38,106 bases of DNA from Saprospiraceae bacterium (GCA_027009605.1 JALVCY010000203.1:1-38106); one strand, 5' to 3'. Positions 16,000-27,150 are shown, counted from the first letter of the stretch. Notes: generated by a model from the letters alone, not told the origin. Numbers and translations are program-made.

Positions 16000-18132
16000 A
16001 TGACTGATTTAAGGTTTACACGGAATATTGGAATTGCAGCACATGTTGACGCCGGAAAAACGACTATGACCGAGCGAATCTTGTACTATACCGGTATCAA
16101 TCATAAGATTGGGGAAGTGCATGACGGTGCCGCTACAATGGACTTCATGGAGCAAGAGCAGGAAAGGGGCATTACCATTACTTCCGCTGCAACAAGAACC
16201 CATTGGAATTGGAAAGGCAAGGAGTACGTAATCAATATTATTGATACTCCGGGACACGTGGATTTTACGGTCGAAGTAGAACGTTCACTCCGGGTGTTGG
16301 ACGGTGTGGTCGCTTTGTTTTGTGCAGTTTCAGGTGTAGAACCACAATCGGAAACAGTATGGCGGCAGGCGGATAGATATAAGGTGCCGCGTTTAGGCTT
16401 TGTCAATAAGATGGATCGCTCCGGGGCAGACTTCTTTAATGTGGTTAATGATGTTAGAGAAAAATTAGGTGCTAATCCGGTGCCTTTGCAAGTACCAATT
16501 GGTGCAGAGGATGATTTTAGAGGGGTTGTTGATTTATTATCCAATAAGGCGATTGTTTGGGATGATGAGACACATGGAATGACCTACAAAGAAATTCCGA
16601 TTCCGGAAGATTTAAAGGATACAGTCGAAGAATATAGAAGCAATTTGATAGAGTCGGTCGCTGAATATAATGACGAAATCTTAGAGAAATTCTTTGATGA
16701 TCCGGATTCTATTTCCATAGAAGAGTTACAGACAGCAATTCGGGCTGCTGTGTTGGATATGAAAATTATCCCAATGATGTGTGGGTCGGCTTTCAAAAAC
16801 AAAGGTGTACAAGCAGCACTCGATGCAGTTTGTACTTACCTGCCATCTCCAGTAGATATTGACGGTATCGAAGGCATTAACCCGGACACAGAAGAACCGG
16901 AGATACGAAGGCCTTCAGTCGATGAGCCTTTTGCTGCTCTAGCGTTTAAGATTGCCACAGACCCTTATGTCGGTCGATTGGCTTATATGCGTGTGTACTC
17001 CGGTCACTTAGATGCAGGGTCTTATGTCTTGAATACCAGATCCGGTAAAAAAGAGCGGATTTCACGCATCTTTCAGATGCATGCCAATCAGCAAAATTCT
17101 ATTCCGGAAGTACAAGCCGGTGATATTGCAGCGGTTGTAGGATTCAAAGATGTACGTACAGGTGATACGCTTTGTGCTTTGGATAAGCCGATTGTGCTGG
17201 AAAGTATGACTTTCCCCGATCCTGTAATCAGTGTGGCGATTGAGCCAAAATCACAAAAAGATATTGATAAATTAGGAACGGGTTTGGCAAAGTTAGCTGA
17301 GGAAGATCCTACATTTATCGTAAGATACAATGAAGATACCAACCAAACCGTGATAAGCGGAATGGGTGAGCTACACCTAGAAATTCTTGTCGATCGTTTG
17401 AAAAGAGAATTTAAGGTAGAATGTAACCAAGGAGCACCACAAGTAAACTATAAAGAAGCACTTACGCATACTGTGGATCATACCGAGCGTTTGAAAAAAC
17501 AAAGTGGTGGCTCCGGGCTGTTTGCAGTGATGAGCTTTGAATTAGGGCCGGCCGACGAAGAATTCTTAGAGTCCGAAGACTTTAAATCAGGAAAGACTAA
17601 GCTCCAGTTTGTAAATGATATTGTAGGGGGATCAATTCCCAAGGAATTGTTGCCATCCGTTATCAAAGGCTTTGAGTCAATGATGAGCAATGGTGTCCTT
17701 GCCGGATACACTATTGATAGCATGAAGGTGAGAGTGTATGATGGAAAAACTCACCCGGTGGATTCTAAGCCGATAGCTTTTGAGCTTTGTGCTAAAGAAG
17801 GATTTAAAGCTGCCGCAAAACAAGCTAAACCGGTTCTTCTTGAACCAATTATGAAGCTGGAAGTTGTTACACCGGAAGAGTATGTAGGGGCTGTAATTGG
17901 TGATTTGAACAGAAGACGCGGGTTGCCCAAAGGGCAAAATTCTGCGCCAGGAGGTGCCATAGCAATCCAAGCGGATGTGCCTCTTTCTGAAATGTTTGGT
18001 TATGTAACCAACTTGCGTACCATTACCGCAGGGCGTGCATCTTCAGCCATGGAGTTTTCGCATTATGCACCAACTCCAAAAGGAATATCGAAGAAAGTAA
18101 TTGACGAAGCCAATGGCGTTGTTAATTCATAA
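16000..18132 (+). CDS. fusA: Elongation factor G
   Basis: EF-G is the GTPase that drives translocation and, with RRF, ribosome recycling. The 710-aa length is normal. The G domain shows AHVDAGKTT (G1), the switch I region [18 protein letters not shown] (G3) and NKMD (G4). Domains II-V follow, including the domain IV segment and [11 protein letters not shown]. Unlike the enterobacterial str operon, no tuf gene follows; rpsJ comes next after 31 bases. Confidence 0.97.
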   Translation: MTDLRFTRNIGIAAHVDAGKTTMTERILYYTGINHKIGEVHDGAATMDFMEQEQERGITITSAATRTHWNWKGKEYVINIIDTPGHVDFTVEVERSLRVLDGVVALFCAVSGVEPQSETVWRQADRYKVPRLGFVNKMDRSGADFFNVVNDVREKLGANPVPLQVPIGAEDDFRGVVDLLSNKAIVWDDETHGMTYKEIPIPEDLKDTVEEYRSNLIESVAEYNDEILEKFFDDPDSISIEELQTAIRAAVLDMKIIPMMCGSAFKNKGVQAALDAVCTYLPSPVDIDGIEGINPDTEEPEIRRPSVDEPFAALAFKIATDPYVGRLAYMRVYSGHLDAGSYVLNTRSGKKERISRIFQMHANQQNSIPEVQAGDIAAVVGFKDVRTGDTLCALDKPIVLESMTFPDPVISVAIEPKSQKDIDKLGTGLAKLAEEDPTFIVRYNEDTNQTVISGMGELHLEILVDRLKREFKVECNQGAPQVNYKEALTHTVDHTERLKKQSGGSGLFAVMSFELGPADEEFLESEDFKSGKTKLQFVNDIVGGSIPKELLPSVIKGFESMMSNGVLAGYTIDSMKVRVYDGKTHPVDSKPIAFELCAKEGFKAAAKQAKPVLLEPIMKLEVVTPEEYVGAVIGDLNRRRGLPKGQNSAPGGAIAIQADVPLSEMFGYVTNLRTITAGRASSAMEFSHYAPTPKGISKKVIDEANGVVNS

Positions 18133-18163
18133 ATAAATTTTTTAATTGATTTGAAACAGGGTT

Positions 18164-18472
18164 ATGAATCAGAAAATCAGGATTAAGTTACGTTCGTATG
18201 ACCACAATTTGGTTGATAAGTCAACCGCCAAAATTGTGAAGACGGTACGTAACAGCGGGGCTCTAGTAGTCGGTCCGATTCCGCTGCCCACGAAGAAAGA
18301 GATCTTTACGGTCTTGCGTTCACCCCATGTGAACAAGAAATCTCGTGAGCAGTTCCAGCTAAGAACGCATAAGCGTTTGATTGAAATCTTTACTCCAACT
18401 CCTAAGACGGTCGATGCACTGTCCAAGTTGGAATTGCCGAGTGGTGTAGATATTCAGGTGAAGCTTTTCTAA
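18164..18472 (+). CDS. rpsJ: Ribosomal protein uS10
   Basis: uS10 is a 30S head protein; in E. coli it also acts as the antitermination factor NusE. The 102-aa sequence runs from [20 protein letters not shown] through [21 protein letters not shown] to GVDIQVKL. It starts the S10 block and is followed by a 67-base gap before rplC. Confidence 0.97.
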   Translation: MNQKIRIKLRSYDHNLVDKSTAKIVKTVRNSGALVVGPIPLPTKKEIFTVLRSPHVNKKSREQFQLRTHKRLIEIFTPTPKTVDALSKLELPSGVDIQVKLF

Positions 18473-18539
18473 GCAGCATCCTGATGATCCATCAACTGAT
18501 ATAAACATATTTCCTTTTTAAATTTTAAAATCGTTAACT

Positions 18540-19160
18540 GTGAACGGTTTAATAGGTAGAAAAATTGGCATGACCAGTATCTATGATGATGCGGGTCGTA
18601 ATGTGGCGTGTACGGTAATTGAAGCCGGACCTTGTACCATTACTCAAGTGAAACGCCCCGAGACAGATGGCTACTACGCTATCCAACTGGGGTTTGCTGA
18701 TGCTAAAGAAAAGAATACAACGAAATCTTTAAAAGGCCATTTTGCGAAAGCCAATACAAGCCCTAAAAGAAAATTAGTTGAGTTTAGAGATGCTGAGATT
18801 GATAAAGGTCTCGGTGATACACTGACTGTAGCCGATGTCTTTGAAGAAGGTGACCTAGTCGATGTGGTCGGCACATCCAAAGGTAAAGGCTTTCAAGGTG
18901 TCGTGAAAAGACATGGCTTTGGAGGGGTCGGAGACCAGACGCATGGACAGCACAACCGGCTAAGAGCACCGGGGTCTATTGGCGCCGCATCTTATCCTGC
19001 AAAAGTAGTCAAAGGCATGAGAATGGCCGGCCAAATGGGTAACAAAAGGGTGAAGGCCTTAAACCTTACTGTTTTGAAAGTCCTTCCGGAAAAGAACTTG
19101 ATTTTAATAAAAGGTGCAGTACCCGGTCATAAAGGTGCTTTTGTAATCATTGAAAAATAA
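18540..19160 (+). CDS. rplC: Ribosomal protein uL3 (GTG start)
   Basis: uL3 initiates 50S assembly and reaches the peptidyl transferase centre. The 206-aa frame begins with GTG at 18540, giving (M)[16 protein letters not shown], the normal family N-terminus; the first in-frame ATG lies inside the conserved motif, so the GTG is well supported. The loop [22 protein letters not shown] with the conserved Gln is present. A 67-base untranslated gap precedes it. Confidence 0.96.
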   Translation: MNGLIGRKIGMTSIYDDAGRNVACTVIEAGPCTITQVKRPETDGYYAIQLGFADAKEKNTTKSLKGHFAKANTSPKRKLVEFRDAEIDKGLGDTLTVADVFEEGDLVDVVGTSKGKGFQGVVKRHGFGGVGDQTHGQHNRLRAPGSIGAASYPAKVVKGMRMAGQMGNKRVKALNLTVLKVLPEKNLILIKGAVPGHKGAFVIIEK

Positions 19161-19191
19161 AAGAACTTAGGTTCTATTAAATCGACGACAA

Positions 19192-19833
19192 ATGAAAATC
19201 GATATATTAAATACTCAAGGAAGTGCCACCGGACGTCAAGCTGACCTACTGGATAGCGTCTTCGGTATCGAAGTCAATGAGCACGCTATGTACCTTGCGG
19301 TAAAACAATTCTTGGCCAGACAGAGACAAGGTACACACAAGGCTAAAGAGCGTGGAGAAATTAAAGGCTCTACCAAAAAGCTTTTCAAGCAAAAAGGAAC
19401 GGGAGGGGCTAGACGGGGTAGTATAAAGAGTCCGGTGCTGCGCGGTGGTGGACGTGTATTCGGTCCCAAGCCTAGAAATTATGGCTTCAAATTGAATAAA
19501 AAGGTCAAAGCGCTTGCCAGAAACTCAGCCCTGTCCTCCAAATTGGCCGCCGGTGAAATCATAATCATTGAAGATTTTATAATGGAGACTCCTAGCACTA
19601 AAGCCATGAATAACATATTAGACGGAGTGAAAGGAGGTTTCAAAAAAGTGCTATTGGTTACGAAAGAGTTTGACCCGATAGTGATGAAAGCAGCAAGTAA
19701 TATTCCCGGTGTGGATGTACTTGCAGCTAAAGATATTAATACGTACCAGCTTTTGAAGGGGGATGTCATACTTTTACAAGAAGGTGCAGTGAACGTGGTC
19801 AATGAGCTGTGCTCTAAATACACTAAGAATTAA
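19192..19833 (+). CDS. rplD: Ribosomal protein uL4
   Basis: uL4 lines the exit tunnel; in E. coli it autoregulates the S10 operon. The 213-aa protein has the tunnel loop region STKKLFKQKGTGGARRGSIKSP and RGGGRVFGPKPRNYGFKLNKKVK. I see no obvious E. coli-like S10 leader in front of this operon. Confidence 0.96.
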   Translation: MKIDILNTQGSATGRQADLLDSVFGIEVNEHAMYLAVKQFLARQRQGTHKAKERGEIKGSTKKLFKQKGTGGARRGSIKSPVLRGGGRVFGPKPRNYGFKLNKKVKALARNSALSSKLAAGEIIIIEDFIMETPSTKAMNNILDGVKGGFKKVLLVTKEFDPIVMKAASNIPGVDVLAAKDINTYQLLKGDVILLQEGAVNVVNELCSKYTKN

Positions 19834-19844
19834 ATTGTCTGAAG

Positions 19845-20141
19845 ATGATAAAACGCATTTTAATCAAGCCGGTCATTACTGAAAAATCTGAGCTTTTGAG
19901 TTCAAACCATAATCAGTACTCTTTTGTAGTCGATAAAAAGGCCAACAAAATTGAGATAAAAAAGGCTATTGAATCAAAATTTGATGTGACAGTGGAGCAC
20001 GTCAGTACGATGATTGTACCTGGTAAGTCCAAGTTGAGAGCCACTCGGTCTGGGTATGTTAAAGGTCGTACTTCAAGCTATAAAAAGGCCATCGTAACTG
20101 TTGCGGAAGGTGAACAGCTTGATATTTACGGAGAAGTTTAA
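19845..20141 (+). CDS. rplW: Ribosomal protein uL23
   Basis: uL23 sits at the tunnel exit and docks trigger factor and SRP. The 98-aa sequence begins ILIKPVITEKSELL, the family signature, and includes YSFVVDKKANKIEIKKAIE and a charged central loop. The 11-base gaps on each side support co-translation with rplD and rplB. Confidence 0.95.
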   Translation: MIKRILIKPVITEKSELLSSNHNQYSFVVDKKANKIEIKKAIESKFDVTVEHVSTMIVPGKSKLRATRSGYVKGRTSSYKKAIVTVAEGEQLDIYGEV

Positions 20142-20152
20142 AAGTTTAACTC

Positions 20153-20977
20153 ATGGGAATTAAGAAATATAAACCAGTAAGTCCGGGACTTCGTACGAGA
20201 GTATCGAACTCTTTTGAGGAGCTTACTACGGATAAGCCGGAAAAGAGCCTTTTGGCAAAGAAGAAAAAGTCTGGTGGTCGTAATAGCTCCGGGCGTATGA
20301 CGGTTCGCCAAAAAGGTGGTGGGCACAAACAACGCTATAGAGTGATTGATTTTAAACGTGATAAAGATGGTGTACCGGGAACGGTTAAGACCATAGAGTA
20401 TGATCCGAATAGATCTTCCTTTATTGCGCTCGTATGGTATGCGGATGGTGACAAGAGATATATCTTGGCTCCACGCGGAATCAAAGTTGGAGCTACCATT
20501 ATGTCCGGTGAGAAAGCAACTCCGGATGTTGGAAATGCTCTTTACCTGAAAGATATTCCTTTAGGTTCTGAAATCCACAACATTGAGATGCATCCGGGGC
20601 AAGGCGGGGCGATTGTACGTAGTGCAGGGGTCTATGCGGTCTTAACGGGTAAAGAAGGACGGTATGCCATCGTAAAACTTCCTTCCGGTGAAATGAGAAG
20701 AATTTTGATGACTTGCAAAGCAACCATGGGTAAAGTGGGCAACCAAGACCATAACTTATTGGTAGTGGGTAAAGCAGGAGCGAATAGATGGCGCGGTAAA
20801 CGTCCACATGTTCGGGGTGTTGTGATGAACCCGGTCGATCACCCAATGGGTGGTGGAGAAGGAAGAGCATCTGGTGGACACCCAAGATCAAGAACCGGAA
20901 TCAAGGCAAAAGGTCAGAAGACAAGAAGCCGCACGAAGCACTCCAACAAGTTAATCATTTCAAAACGGAAAAAATAA
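20153..20977 (+). CDS. rplB: Ribosomal protein uL2
   Basis: uL2 is essential for 50S assembly and subunit association. The 274-aa protein shows [25 protein letters not shown] at the front and the RNA-binding region [19 protein letters not shown] with the conserved His near the end, followed by a basic tail ending SKRKK. Confidence 0.97.
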   Translation: MGIKKYKPVSPGLRTRVSNSFEELTTDKPEKSLLAKKKKSGGRNSSGRMTVRQKGGGHKQRYRVIDFKRDKDGVPGTVKTIEYDPNRSSFIALVWYADGDKRYILAPRGIKVGATIMSGEKATPDVGNALYLKDIPLGSEIHNIEMHPGQGGAIVRSAGVYAVLTGKEGRYAIVKLPSGEMRRILMTCKATMGKVGNQDHNLLVVGKAGANRWRGKRPHVRGVVMNPVDHPMGGGEGRASGGHPRSRTGIKAKGQKTRSRTKHSNKLIISKRKK

Positions 20978-20988
20978 ATTCTTAAGAT

Positions 20989-21258
20989 ATGCCTAGATCG
21001 CTGAAAAAAGGACCTTATGTTTACCATAAATTGCTAAAAAAACTAGCAAGGGTCAAAGAATCGAATAAAAAGCAGTTGATTAAGACTTGGTCAAGATCAT
21101 CGATGATAATTCCGGATATGGTTGGTGAAACCATCGGGGTACATAATGGGAAGATTCATGTTCCTGTATTTGTCACAGAGAGTATGGTCGGCCACAAATT
21201 GGGTGAGTTTGCTGCGACAAGAACCTTTAAAGGTCATTCCGGTAACCGGAAGAAATAA
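20989..21258 (+). CDS. rpsS: Ribosomal protein uS19
   Basis: uS19 forms the 30S head with uS13. The 89-aa sequence has [11 protein letters not shown], the block [24 protein letters not shown] and [16 protein letters not shown]. It is of normal length and starts 11 bases after rplB. Confidence 0.96.
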   Translation: MPRSLKKGPYVYHKLLKKLARVKESNKKQLIKTWSRSSMIIPDMVGETIGVHNGKIHVPVFVTESMVGHKLGEFAATRTFKGHSGNRKK

Positions 21259-21294
21259 ACCATTTTTTTAGAGTTTGTAACTGAATAGTGTGAA

Positions 21295-21684
21295 ATGGAA
21301 GCTATAGCAAAATTAAATAATTGTCCCATGTCTCCTCGTAAGATGAGATTGATTGCGGATCTTATTCGGAACAAACCGGTGGATGAAGCACTTGGTATCT
21401 TAAAGTTTACTAAGAACGAAGCAGCCACTTGGTTGGAAAAATTACTTCTATCGGCCGTCGCCAATTGGGAGTATAAGTTGGATGGTAGCGTTGATTCGGA
21501 TGATTATGCATTGGTGGTCAAGACGATATTTGTTAACGGCGGCAGAATGTTAAAAAGAATTCAGCCGGCACCACAAGGTCGAGCGCATCGTGTTAGAAAA
21601 AGATCTAACCATGTGACCATAATAATTGAAAACACCCTACCATTGGAGACGGAGTCTTCTGTGGTAGAAATTGAAGAAGAATAA
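21295..21684 (+). CDS. rplV: Ribosomal protein uL22
   Basis: uL22 contributes the beta-hairpin to the tunnel constriction. The 129-aa protein contains [20 protein letters not shown] and the hairpin region [24 protein letters not shown]. It ends in an acidic tail (SSVVEIEEE), a modest extension of the usual ~110-aa length. Confidence 0.95.
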   Translation: MEAIAKLNNCPMSPRKMRLIADLIRNKPVDEALGILKFTKNEAATWLEKLLLSAVANWEYKLDGSVDSDDYALVVKTIFVNGGRMLKRIQPAPQGRAHRVRKRSNHVTIIIENTLPLETESSVVEIEEE

Positions 21685-21694
21685 ATCACTCATA

Positions 21695-22405
21695 ATGGGT
21701 CAAAAAACAAATCCAATAGGTAACAGATTGGGCGTCATCCGCGGATGGGAATCCAATTGGTATGGTGGCAAAAACTTTGCTGAGAATGTTGTTCAAGATG
21801 AAGAAATTCGTCGCTATTTAAGAGCACGTATTAGCAAAGGTGGCATCTCAAGAATTATTCTTGAAAGGACTTTGAAAAGAGTTACTGTGACCATCCACAC
21901 ATCTAGACCGGGTATCGTAATCGGTAAAGGGGGAAAAGAAGTGGAAAGACTAAAGCAGGAATTGAGAAAACTAACAGGCAAGGATGTTCAAATTAATATC
22001 CATGAAGTTAGAAGACCTGAGTTAGACGCTTATATCGTAGGAGAAACGGTTGCTCGCCAATTAGAAGCACGGATGAATTATCGCCGTGCTATTAAGGGAG
22101 CCATTCAATCTACGATTAGAGCAGGTGCAGGAGGTATCAAGATTCGTATCTCCGGTCGTTTGAACGGTGCAGAGATTGCTCGTTCAGAAGAGTATAAAGA
22201 AGGACGAATTCCTTTGCATACCTTCCGTGCGGATATCGACTATGCGCTAGTGGAAGCATTGACCATGTATGGGATTATTGGGATTAAGGTGTGGATATTT
22301 AAGGGAGAAGTACTGGTGAGAAGGGATTTAATGCCAACATCTGCGTCGAAAGAGCAAAAGCCGCATCATAGGAAAGGTGGCGGTAGAAGAAATAGACGTC
22401 GATAA
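21695..22405 (+). CDS. rpsC: Ribosomal protein uS3
   Basis: uS3 is at the mRNA entry channel. I start at ATG 21695 ([15 protein letters not shown]), 8 codons inside the track ORF, which overlaps rplV; this gives 236 aa and a 10-base gap. The KH domain motif [14 protein letters not shown] and the C-terminal domain ending GRRNRRR are visible. A 69-base gap with a promoter-like box follows. Confidence 0.95.
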   Translation: MGQKTNPIGNRLGVIRGWESNWYGGKNFAENVVQDEEIRRYLRARISKGGISRIILERTLKRVTVTIHTSRPGIVIGKGGKEVERLKQELRKLTGKDVQINIHEVRRPELDAYIVGETVARQLEARMNYRRAIKGAIQSTIRAGAGGIKIRISGRLNGAEIARSEEYKEGRIPLHTFRADIDYALVEALTMYGIIGIKVWIFKGEVLVRRDLMPTSASKEQKPHHRKGGGRRNRRR

Positions 22406-22431
22406 AACTAGATTTTTCAAAAATAAAGCCG

Positions 22432-22439
22432 TAACTTTG
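22432..22439 (+). promoter_or_regulatory. Predicted internal -7 box between rpsC and rplP
   Basis: TAACTTTG is a full match to TAnnTTTG in an unusually long gap (69 bases) for this operon, 36 bases ahead of rplP. No clear -33 TTTG is visible at 17-23 bases. A small CCC-TTTTTA-GGG hairpin follows, which may be part of the leader. Confidence 0.45.
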
Positions 22440-22474
22440 CAGCCCTTTTTAGGGTCGAGTAAAAATTTAACGTC

Positions 22475-22894
22475 ATGTTACAACCAAAAAGAACAAAATA
22501 TAGAAAACAGCAGAAGGGTAGAAACCGCGGCTTGGCTTATAGAGGCAGCACTGTTGATTTCGGAAGCTATGGGTTGAAATCTTTAGAAGCAGGTCGCTTG
22601 ACCAGCAGACAGATAGAAGCTGCCCGTGTTGCTTTGACACGATACCTAAAAAGAGAGGGAAAAGTGTGGATTCGGATTTTTCCGGATAAGCCGATTACGT
22701 CTAAGCCGTTAGAAGTACGGATGGGTAAAGGTAAGGGAGCTTTGGATCACTATGTGGCAGTTATCAAACCCGGTAGAATTTTGTTTGAAATTGATGGTGT
22801 GGACTTTGAGTTAGCCAAAGAAGCTTTTAGATTGGCAGCACAAAAATTGCCTGTATTAACCAAAACAGTTAAAAGAATCGATTTAAGATCGTAA
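22475..22894 (+). CDS. rplP: Ribosomal protein uL16
   Basis: uL16 organises the A-site region of the 50S. The 139-aa sequence has [54 protein letters not shown] and the [22 protein letters not shown] block. The ORF at 22377 in another frame is a shadow. Confidence 0.96.
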   Translation: MLQPKRTKYRKQQKGRNRGLAYRGSTVDFGSYGLKSLEAGRLTSRQIEAARVALTRYLKREGKVWIRIFPDKPITSKPLEVRMGKGKGALDHYVAVIKPGRILFEIDGVDFELAKEAFRLAAQKLPVLTKTVKRIDLRS

Positions 22895-22906
22895 AATTAG
22901 TTTGAT

Positions 22907-23170
22907 ATGGCTTCAGATAAGATGAAAGAATTAATGGACATGTCAGTTGAAGAGCTTAACAATAAGCTCACCGAGCTGGAAGTCGATTTCAATGATACCA
23001 AATTTGATAATGCGACGATGGGTATGGAAAACCCTTTGCTTTTGCGTTCTAAAAGACGTGATATCGCTCGTATCAAAACTGTCCTTAGACAACGCGAATT
23101 GGCTGATATGACGCCCGAAGCATTGGCTAAACGCTCAAAAATTGTCCAACGTAGAAAAAAACGTAGGTAA
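22907..23170 (+). CDS. rpmC: Ribosomal protein uL29
   Basis: uL29 is a helical hairpin at the tunnel exit. The 87-aa form (MASDKMKELMDMSVEEL) is longer than the usual ~65 aa, with a basic tail RSKIVQRRKKRR. A start at the internal ATG 5 codons in is also possible. The core LRSKRRDIARIKTVLRQRE is characteristic. Confidence 0.92.
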   Translation: MASDKMKELMDMSVEELNNKLTELEVDFNDTKFDNATMGMENPLLLRSKRRDIARIKTVLRQRELADMTPEALAKRSKIVQRRKKRR

Positions 23171-23188
23171 AACTACTGAAACAGAGAT

Positions 23189-23446
23189 ATGATGGAAAGA
23201 AATCTTAGAAAGATACGTACAGGCGTAGTTTCCAGTAACAAAATGGAGAAAACGATTACTGTTGTAGTTGAAAAACGCTTAAAGCATCCCATTTATGGTA
23301 AGTATGTGAAGCGGACTAAAAAATTTGTGGCTCATGATGAAAAGAATGAGTGCAATATAGGTGATGTAGTTAACATTATGGAGACTAGACCACTTAGCAA
23401 AAGAAAAAGATGGCGCTTGATCGAAATCATTGAGAAAGCCAAATAA
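23189..23446 (+). CDS. rpsQ: Ribosomal protein uS17
   Basis: uS17 is an OB-fold primary binder of 16S rRNA. The 85-aa protein has [41 protein letters not shown] and [15 protein letters not shown]. Two adjacent ATGs (23189 and 23192) leave the exact start open by one codon. Confidence 0.95.
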   Translation: MMERNLRKIRTGVVSSNKMEKTITVVVEKRLKHPIYGKYVKRTKKFVAHDEKNECNIGDVVNIMETRPLSKRKRWRLIEIIEKAK

Positions 23447-23469
23447 ATAATACTTTAACCGGAAAGATC

Positions 23470-23838
23470 ATGATACAGCAAGAGTCAAGACTGAAAGTTG
23501 CCGACAATAGTGGAGCCAAAGAAGTACTTTGTATTAGAGTTTTAGGAAACTCAAAACAGCGTTATGCTTCTATTGGTGACCAGATTGTTGTCACCGTAAA
23601 ATCGGCATTTCCCGGGGGAGGTGTCAAAAAAGGGACTGTCACCAAAGCAGTTGTCGTAAGAACCAAAAAACCTTTGAGAAGGGATGATGGCTCTTATATT
23701 CGCTTTGATGATAATGCGGTCGTTTTGCTTAATGAAGCTGAAGAGCCTAGAGGAACTCGTATTTTTGGCCCTGTAGCTCGTGAATTGAGAGCAAAAGATT
23801 ATATGAAGATTGTTTCACTGGCTCCTGAAGTACTTTAA
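23470..23838 (+). CDS. rplN: Ribosomal protein uL14
   Basis: uL14 lies at the subunit interface. The 122-aa length is standard. It begins [21 protein letters not shown] and contains the signature region [29 protein letters not shown]. It begins 23 bases after rpsQ. Confidence 0.97.
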   Translation: MIQQESRLKVADNSGAKEVLCIRVLGNSKQRYASIGDQIVVTVKSAFPGGGVKKGTVTKAVVVRTKKPLRRDDGSYIRFDDNAVVLLNEAEEPRGTRIFGPVARELRAKDYMKIVSLAPEVL

Positions 23839-23849
23839 ATATTGCAAAA

Positions 23850-24200
23850 ATGGCTTTGAAAAAGAAAGAATATAAATCAGGCAATCGCTTTGAACCTAAA
23901 CTCCACATCCGAAAGGATGATATGGTGGTAGTTATCTCTGGCAACCATAAAGGAGAAAAAGGTAAAGTGATTCAAGTTTTTCCTAAACTTGGGAAAGCAA
24001 TTGTCGAAGGGGTAAATATGGTCACTAAGCACCTTAAACCTACCCAAAAAAATGAAGGCGGACGTATCAAAGAACCAGCTCCTATTCATGTAGCAAAGTT
24101 GATGGTCATTGATAAGTCCGGCAACGCAACAAGAATTGGCCGCAAACTAGTCGATGGTAAGTTGGTCAGATATTCTAAAAAATCTGGTGAAATAATTTAA
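23850..24200 (+). CDS. rplX: Ribosomal protein uL24
   Basis: uL24 is an early assembly protein. The 116-aa protein has the KOW motif [20 protein letters not shown] and the conserved [13 protein letters not shown]. Its stop TAA overlaps the rplE start by one base (TAATG), which points to translational coupling. Confidence 0.95.
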   Translation: MALKKKEYKSGNRFEPKLHIRKDDMVVVISGNHKGEKGKVIQVFPKLGKAIVEGVNMVTKHLKPTQKNEGGRIKEPAPIHVAKLMVIDKSGNATRIGRKLVDGKLVRYSKKSGEII

Positions 24201-24772
24201 TGATGAGCACAACGACGACACCAAGACTGAAGGACTATTATAGGGAGACAATTGTACCGGCTTTGATGAAGCAGTTCAATTATAGTTCTGTAATGCAAGT
24301 GCCTAAGTTAGTAAAAATTACAGTTAATCAAACCATTGGGGATGCTGTAAATGATAAAAAACTGATTGATATTGCGGCAGAAGAATTGACCATCATTACA
24401 GGCCAAAAACCGGCAGTGATTCACGCCAAACGTTCAGTCTCTAACTTTAAGCTGAGAGAAGGGATGCCGATTGCGGTTAAAGTGACCTTGCGGAAAGTTA
24501 TGATGTATGAATTTTTGGAGCGCCTAGTCTCTATTGCCTTACCTCGTGTAAGGGACTTTAGAGGGATTAACGATAAGGGCTTTGACGGACGCGGCAACTA
24601 CTCAATGGGAATCAAAGAACAAATTATCTTTCCGGAAATTAATTTGGATAAGATTAACAGAATTCAAGGAATGGACATTTCTTTCGTAACTACAGCGCAA
24701 ACAGATGCTGAAGCATTGGCTTTGTTGAAAGCTTTCGGAATGCCGTTTAAGAATCAAAATAAAAACAACTAG
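24200..24772 (+). CDS. rplE: Ribosomal protein uL5
   Basis: uL5 binds 5S rRNA and the P-site tRNA. The 190-aa protein includes [26 protein letters not shown] and the family motif [26 protein letters not shown]. It begins MMSTT, so the start is 24200 (overlapping rplX) or 24203. Confidence 0.96.
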   Translation: MMSTTTTPRLKDYYRETIVPALMKQFNYSSVMQVPKLVKITVNQTIGDAVNDKKLIDIAAEELTIITGQKPAVIHAKRSVSNFKLREGMPIAVKVTLRKVMMYEFLERLVSIALPRVRDFRGINDKGFDGRGNYSMGIKEQIIFPEINLDKINRIQGMDISFVTTAQTDAEALALLKAFGMPFKNQNKNN

Positions 24773-24776
24773 CTTT

Positions 24777-25046
24777 ATGTCAAAGAAATCATTGATAGCA
24801 AGAGAGCGGAAGAGAGAAAAAATGGTCGCTAAGTATGCCGACCTTCGTAAGAAGTTGAAGGAGGCCGGGGATTATGAAGCATTGGATAAGTTGCCTAAAA
24901 ATTCTGCAGCTGTTAGATTACATAACAGATGCAAATTGACAGGACGTCCAAAGGGGTATATGAGACGCTTCGGTATTAGCCGGGTAACCTTTAGAGAAAT
25001 GGCTTTAGCAGGGAAAATTCCCGGAATAACCAAAGCTAGTTGGTAA
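24777..25046 (+). CDS. rpsN: Ribosomal protein uS14 (zinc-free form)
   Basis: uS14 helps form the 30S head. The 89-aa version is the longer C-minus type: the region around [26 protein letters not shown] has a single Cys, and the two CxxC zinc pairs of the short form are missing. It starts 4 bases after rplE. Confidence 0.95.
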   Translation: MSKKSLIARERKREKMVAKYADLRKKLKEAGDYEALDKLPKNSAAVRLHNRCKLTGRPKGYMRRFGISRVTFREMALAGKIPGITKASW

Positions 25047-25064
25047 TTTTAAACAAAACAGAAG

Positions 25065-25466
25065 ATGTACGTTACTGATCCAATTGCAGACTACTTAACT
25101 AGAATTCGTAATGCTCAAAGTGCCGGGCATAAGGTGGTTGATATTCCTGCGTCAAAGATGAAAAAAAGTATCACTGAGATACTTTATAATCATGGTTATA
25201 TTTTGAAGTATAAGTTTGTTGAAGACAGCAAACAGGGCATCATTAAGATAGCGCTAAAATATGACCCTGTGACCAAAGCTCCGGTGATTAGAAGCTTGAA
25301 AAGATATTCTAAGCCGGGCTTAAGAAAATATTTTGGTGTGGATAATATCCCCCGTGTTATTAATGGTTTGGGTATTGCCATCGTTTCTACCTCTAAAGGG
25401 GTGATTACGGACAAAGAAGCCAGAAAATATAATGTAGGAGGCGAAGTCCTTTGTACCATTTACTAA
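25065..25466 (+). CDS. rpsH: Ribosomal protein uS8
   Basis: uS8 binds the central 16S domain; in E. coli it autoregulates the spc operon. The 133-aa sequence has [29 protein letters not shown] and ends in the signature [26 protein letters not shown]. Confidence 0.96.
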   Translation: MYVTDPIADYLTRIRNAQSAGHKVVDIPASKMKKSITEILYNHGYILKYKFVEDSKQGIIKIALKYDPVTKAPVIRSLKRYSKPGLRKYFGVDNIPRVINGLGIAIVSTSKGVITDKEARKYNVGGEVLCTIY

Positions 25467-25485
25467 TTTTGAAGAAGTATTAATC

Positions 25486-26040
25486 ATGTCAAGAATAGGA
25501 AACGCACCAGTCTTTATCCCTGCTAATGTCGAAATTAGTGTGGATGCTGGAAATGTAGTCACAGTTAAAGGACCAAAAGGAACTTTGACCCAAAAGGTAG
25601 ATCCGGACATGTCTATCACAATCGAAGATGGACAGCTAGGGGTTAAAAGACCTACAGATCAAAAGCGCCATAAAGCGATGCACGGACTTTACCGCTCCTT
25701 AATCAATAATATGGTTGAAGGTGTGAGTAACGGCTTTGTCAAAGAGCTTGAATTGGTCGGGGTTGGATACAGAGCTTCTAACAAAGGCAATTTGTTAGAA
25801 ATTCAAGTAGGCTATTCTCACCCGATTATGTTTTATATTCCTGATGATTTGAAATTAGAGACTGTTACCGAAAAAGGAAAACCGCCTCTTGTTCGTTTAG
25901 AAGGGATTGATAAACAGTTGATTGGTCAAGTAGCCGCAAAGATTAGAAGCTTCCGTAAACCTGAGCCTTACAAAGGAAAGGGGATTAAGTATAAAGGAGA
26001 AATCCTTAGAAGAAAAGCAGGTAAGACTGCAGCTAAGTAA
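25486..26040 (+). CDS. rplF: Ribosomal protein uL6
   Basis: uL6 supports the factor-binding region near the sarcin-ricin loop. The 184-aa protein starts [17 protein letters not shown]. The C-terminal signature [18 protein letters not shown] and the basic end [14 protein letters not shown] are present. Confidence 0.96.
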   Translation: MSRIGNAPVFIPANVEISVDAGNVVTVKGPKGTLTQKVDPDMSITIEDGQLGVKRPTDQKRHKAMHGLYRSLINNMVEGVSNGFVKELELVGVGYRASNKGNLLEIQVGYSHPIMFYIPDDLKLETVTEKGKPPLVRLEGIDKQLIGQVAAKIRSFRKPEPYKGKGIKYKGEILRRKAGKTAAK

Positions 26041-26059
26041 ACAAGAAGAACTTATTAGC

Positions 26060-26401
26060 ATGGGACAATTAACAAAAAGAAAACGCATCCACTTGCGCAT
26101 TAGAAAGAAGGTCAAAGGAACTTCTGTGAAGCCAAGATTGAATGTGTTCAGAAGTAATAAACACATTTATTGTCAATTGATTGATGATAGAAAAGGGGTG
26201 ACTATCGTTGGGGCGTCTTCTAAGGAAGTCTCTAATGAGGGCACAAGGACTGATGTGGCTAAACGTGTCGGTGAAAAGCTTGCCGAAAGAGCATTAGCGA
26301 TGTCCATCAATACAAGTGTCTTTGATAGGGGGGGATACCTTTATCACGGACGAGTAAAGGCCTTGGCAGATGGGGCTAGAGAAAAGGGTCTTCAATTTTA
26401 A
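26060..26401 (+). CDS. rplR: Ribosomal protein uL18
   Basis: uL18 binds 5S rRNA. The 113-aa protein shows the basic N-terminus [38 protein letters not shown] and the end [26 protein letters not shown], both typical of the family. Confidence 0.96.
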   Translation: MGQLTKRKRIHLRIRKKVKGTSVKPRLNVFRSNKHIYCQLIDDRKGVTIVGASSKEVSNEGTRTDVAKRVGEKLAERALAMSINTSVFDRGGYLYHGRVKALADGAREKGLQF

Positions 26402-26422
26402 ACCACACCATATTTTTCAATA

Positions 26423-26959
26423 ATGGCTAGAGAAAGAAAGAATAACAAAGGAAAACAAGATGCACGGTCTAATGCAGACAGCAGTCTTCAAGATAGATTA
26501 GTTACAGTCAACAGAGTTGCTAAAGTAACTAAAGGTGGACGTACCTTCAGCTTCGCAGCAATTGTTGTTGTTGGTGATGGAGATGGTACCGTCGGCCATG
26601 GCTTAGGAAAAGCTAGACAGGTTTCTGAAGCGATTGCGAAAGCAATTGAAGATGCTAAAAGAAACTTGGTTAAAGTACCGGTTCATAATGGGACAATCCC
26701 TCATGAACAAAACGGTAAGTATAGTGCCGCTAGAGTGTTCATTAAGCCTGCTTCCGGTGGTACCGGTGTCATTGCCGGTGGGGCGATGCGTGCCGTATTG
26801 GAATTGGCCGGAGTACACAACGTACTAGCGAAGTCGATTGGCTCAACAAACCCGCATAATGTTGTGAAAGCAACTATTGATGCACTTCTAAAACTAAGAT
26901 CTCCGCTTACTATTGCAAAGCAAAGAAATGTACCGGTAGGTAAGGTCTTTAACGGATAA
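26423..26959 (+). CDS. rpsE: Ribosomal protein uS5
   Basis: uS5 affects decoding fidelity and mRNA unwinding. The 178-aa protein has [30 protein letters not shown] and later [23 protein letters not shown]. It has a slightly longer, charged N-terminus. rpmD follows after 11 bases. Confidence 0.96.
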   Translation: MARERKNNKGKQDARSNADSSLQDRLVTVNRVAKVTKGGRTFSFAAIVVVGDGDGTVGHGLGKARQVSEAIAKAIEDAKRNLVKVPVHNGTIPHEQNGKYSAARVFIKPASGGTGVIAGGAMRAVLELAGVHNVLAKSIGSTNPHNVVKATIDALLKLRSPLTIAKQRNVPVGKVFNG

Positions 26960-26970
26960 ATGTTATTGAA

Positions 26971-27150
26971 ATGGGAAAGATAAAGGTCACACAAGTTAAA
27001 AGTGCTATTGATCGCTCTAAAAGGCAGAAGAATACGCTAAAAGCTTTAGGATTAAAAAGAATTAATCAATCTGTTGAGCATCATGCTACTCCACAAATTT
27101 TGGGGATGGTAGCGAAGGTTGCACATTTGGTTGTTACAGAAGAAATTTAA
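26971..27150 (+). CDS. rpmD: Ribosomal protein uL30 (below ORF-track cutoff)
   Basis: I read this from the sequence; at 59 aa it is too short for the ORF track. It starts MGKIKVTQVKSAIDRSKRQK and contains ALGLKRINQSVEHHATPQILGMVAKVAHLV, which matches the uL30 fold and family. It lies at the expected place between rpsE and rplO. Confidence 0.95.
   Translation: MGKIKVTQVKSAIDRSKRQKNTLKALGLKRINQSVEHHATPQILGMVAKVAHLVVTEEI

Noticed and set aside
22377-22577. 66-aa ORF spanning the rpsC-rplP junction
   Set aside because: Out of frame with both genes and lacking family features.
26634-26828. Small plus ORF within rpsE
   Set aside because: Antiframe of a clear uS5 gene.
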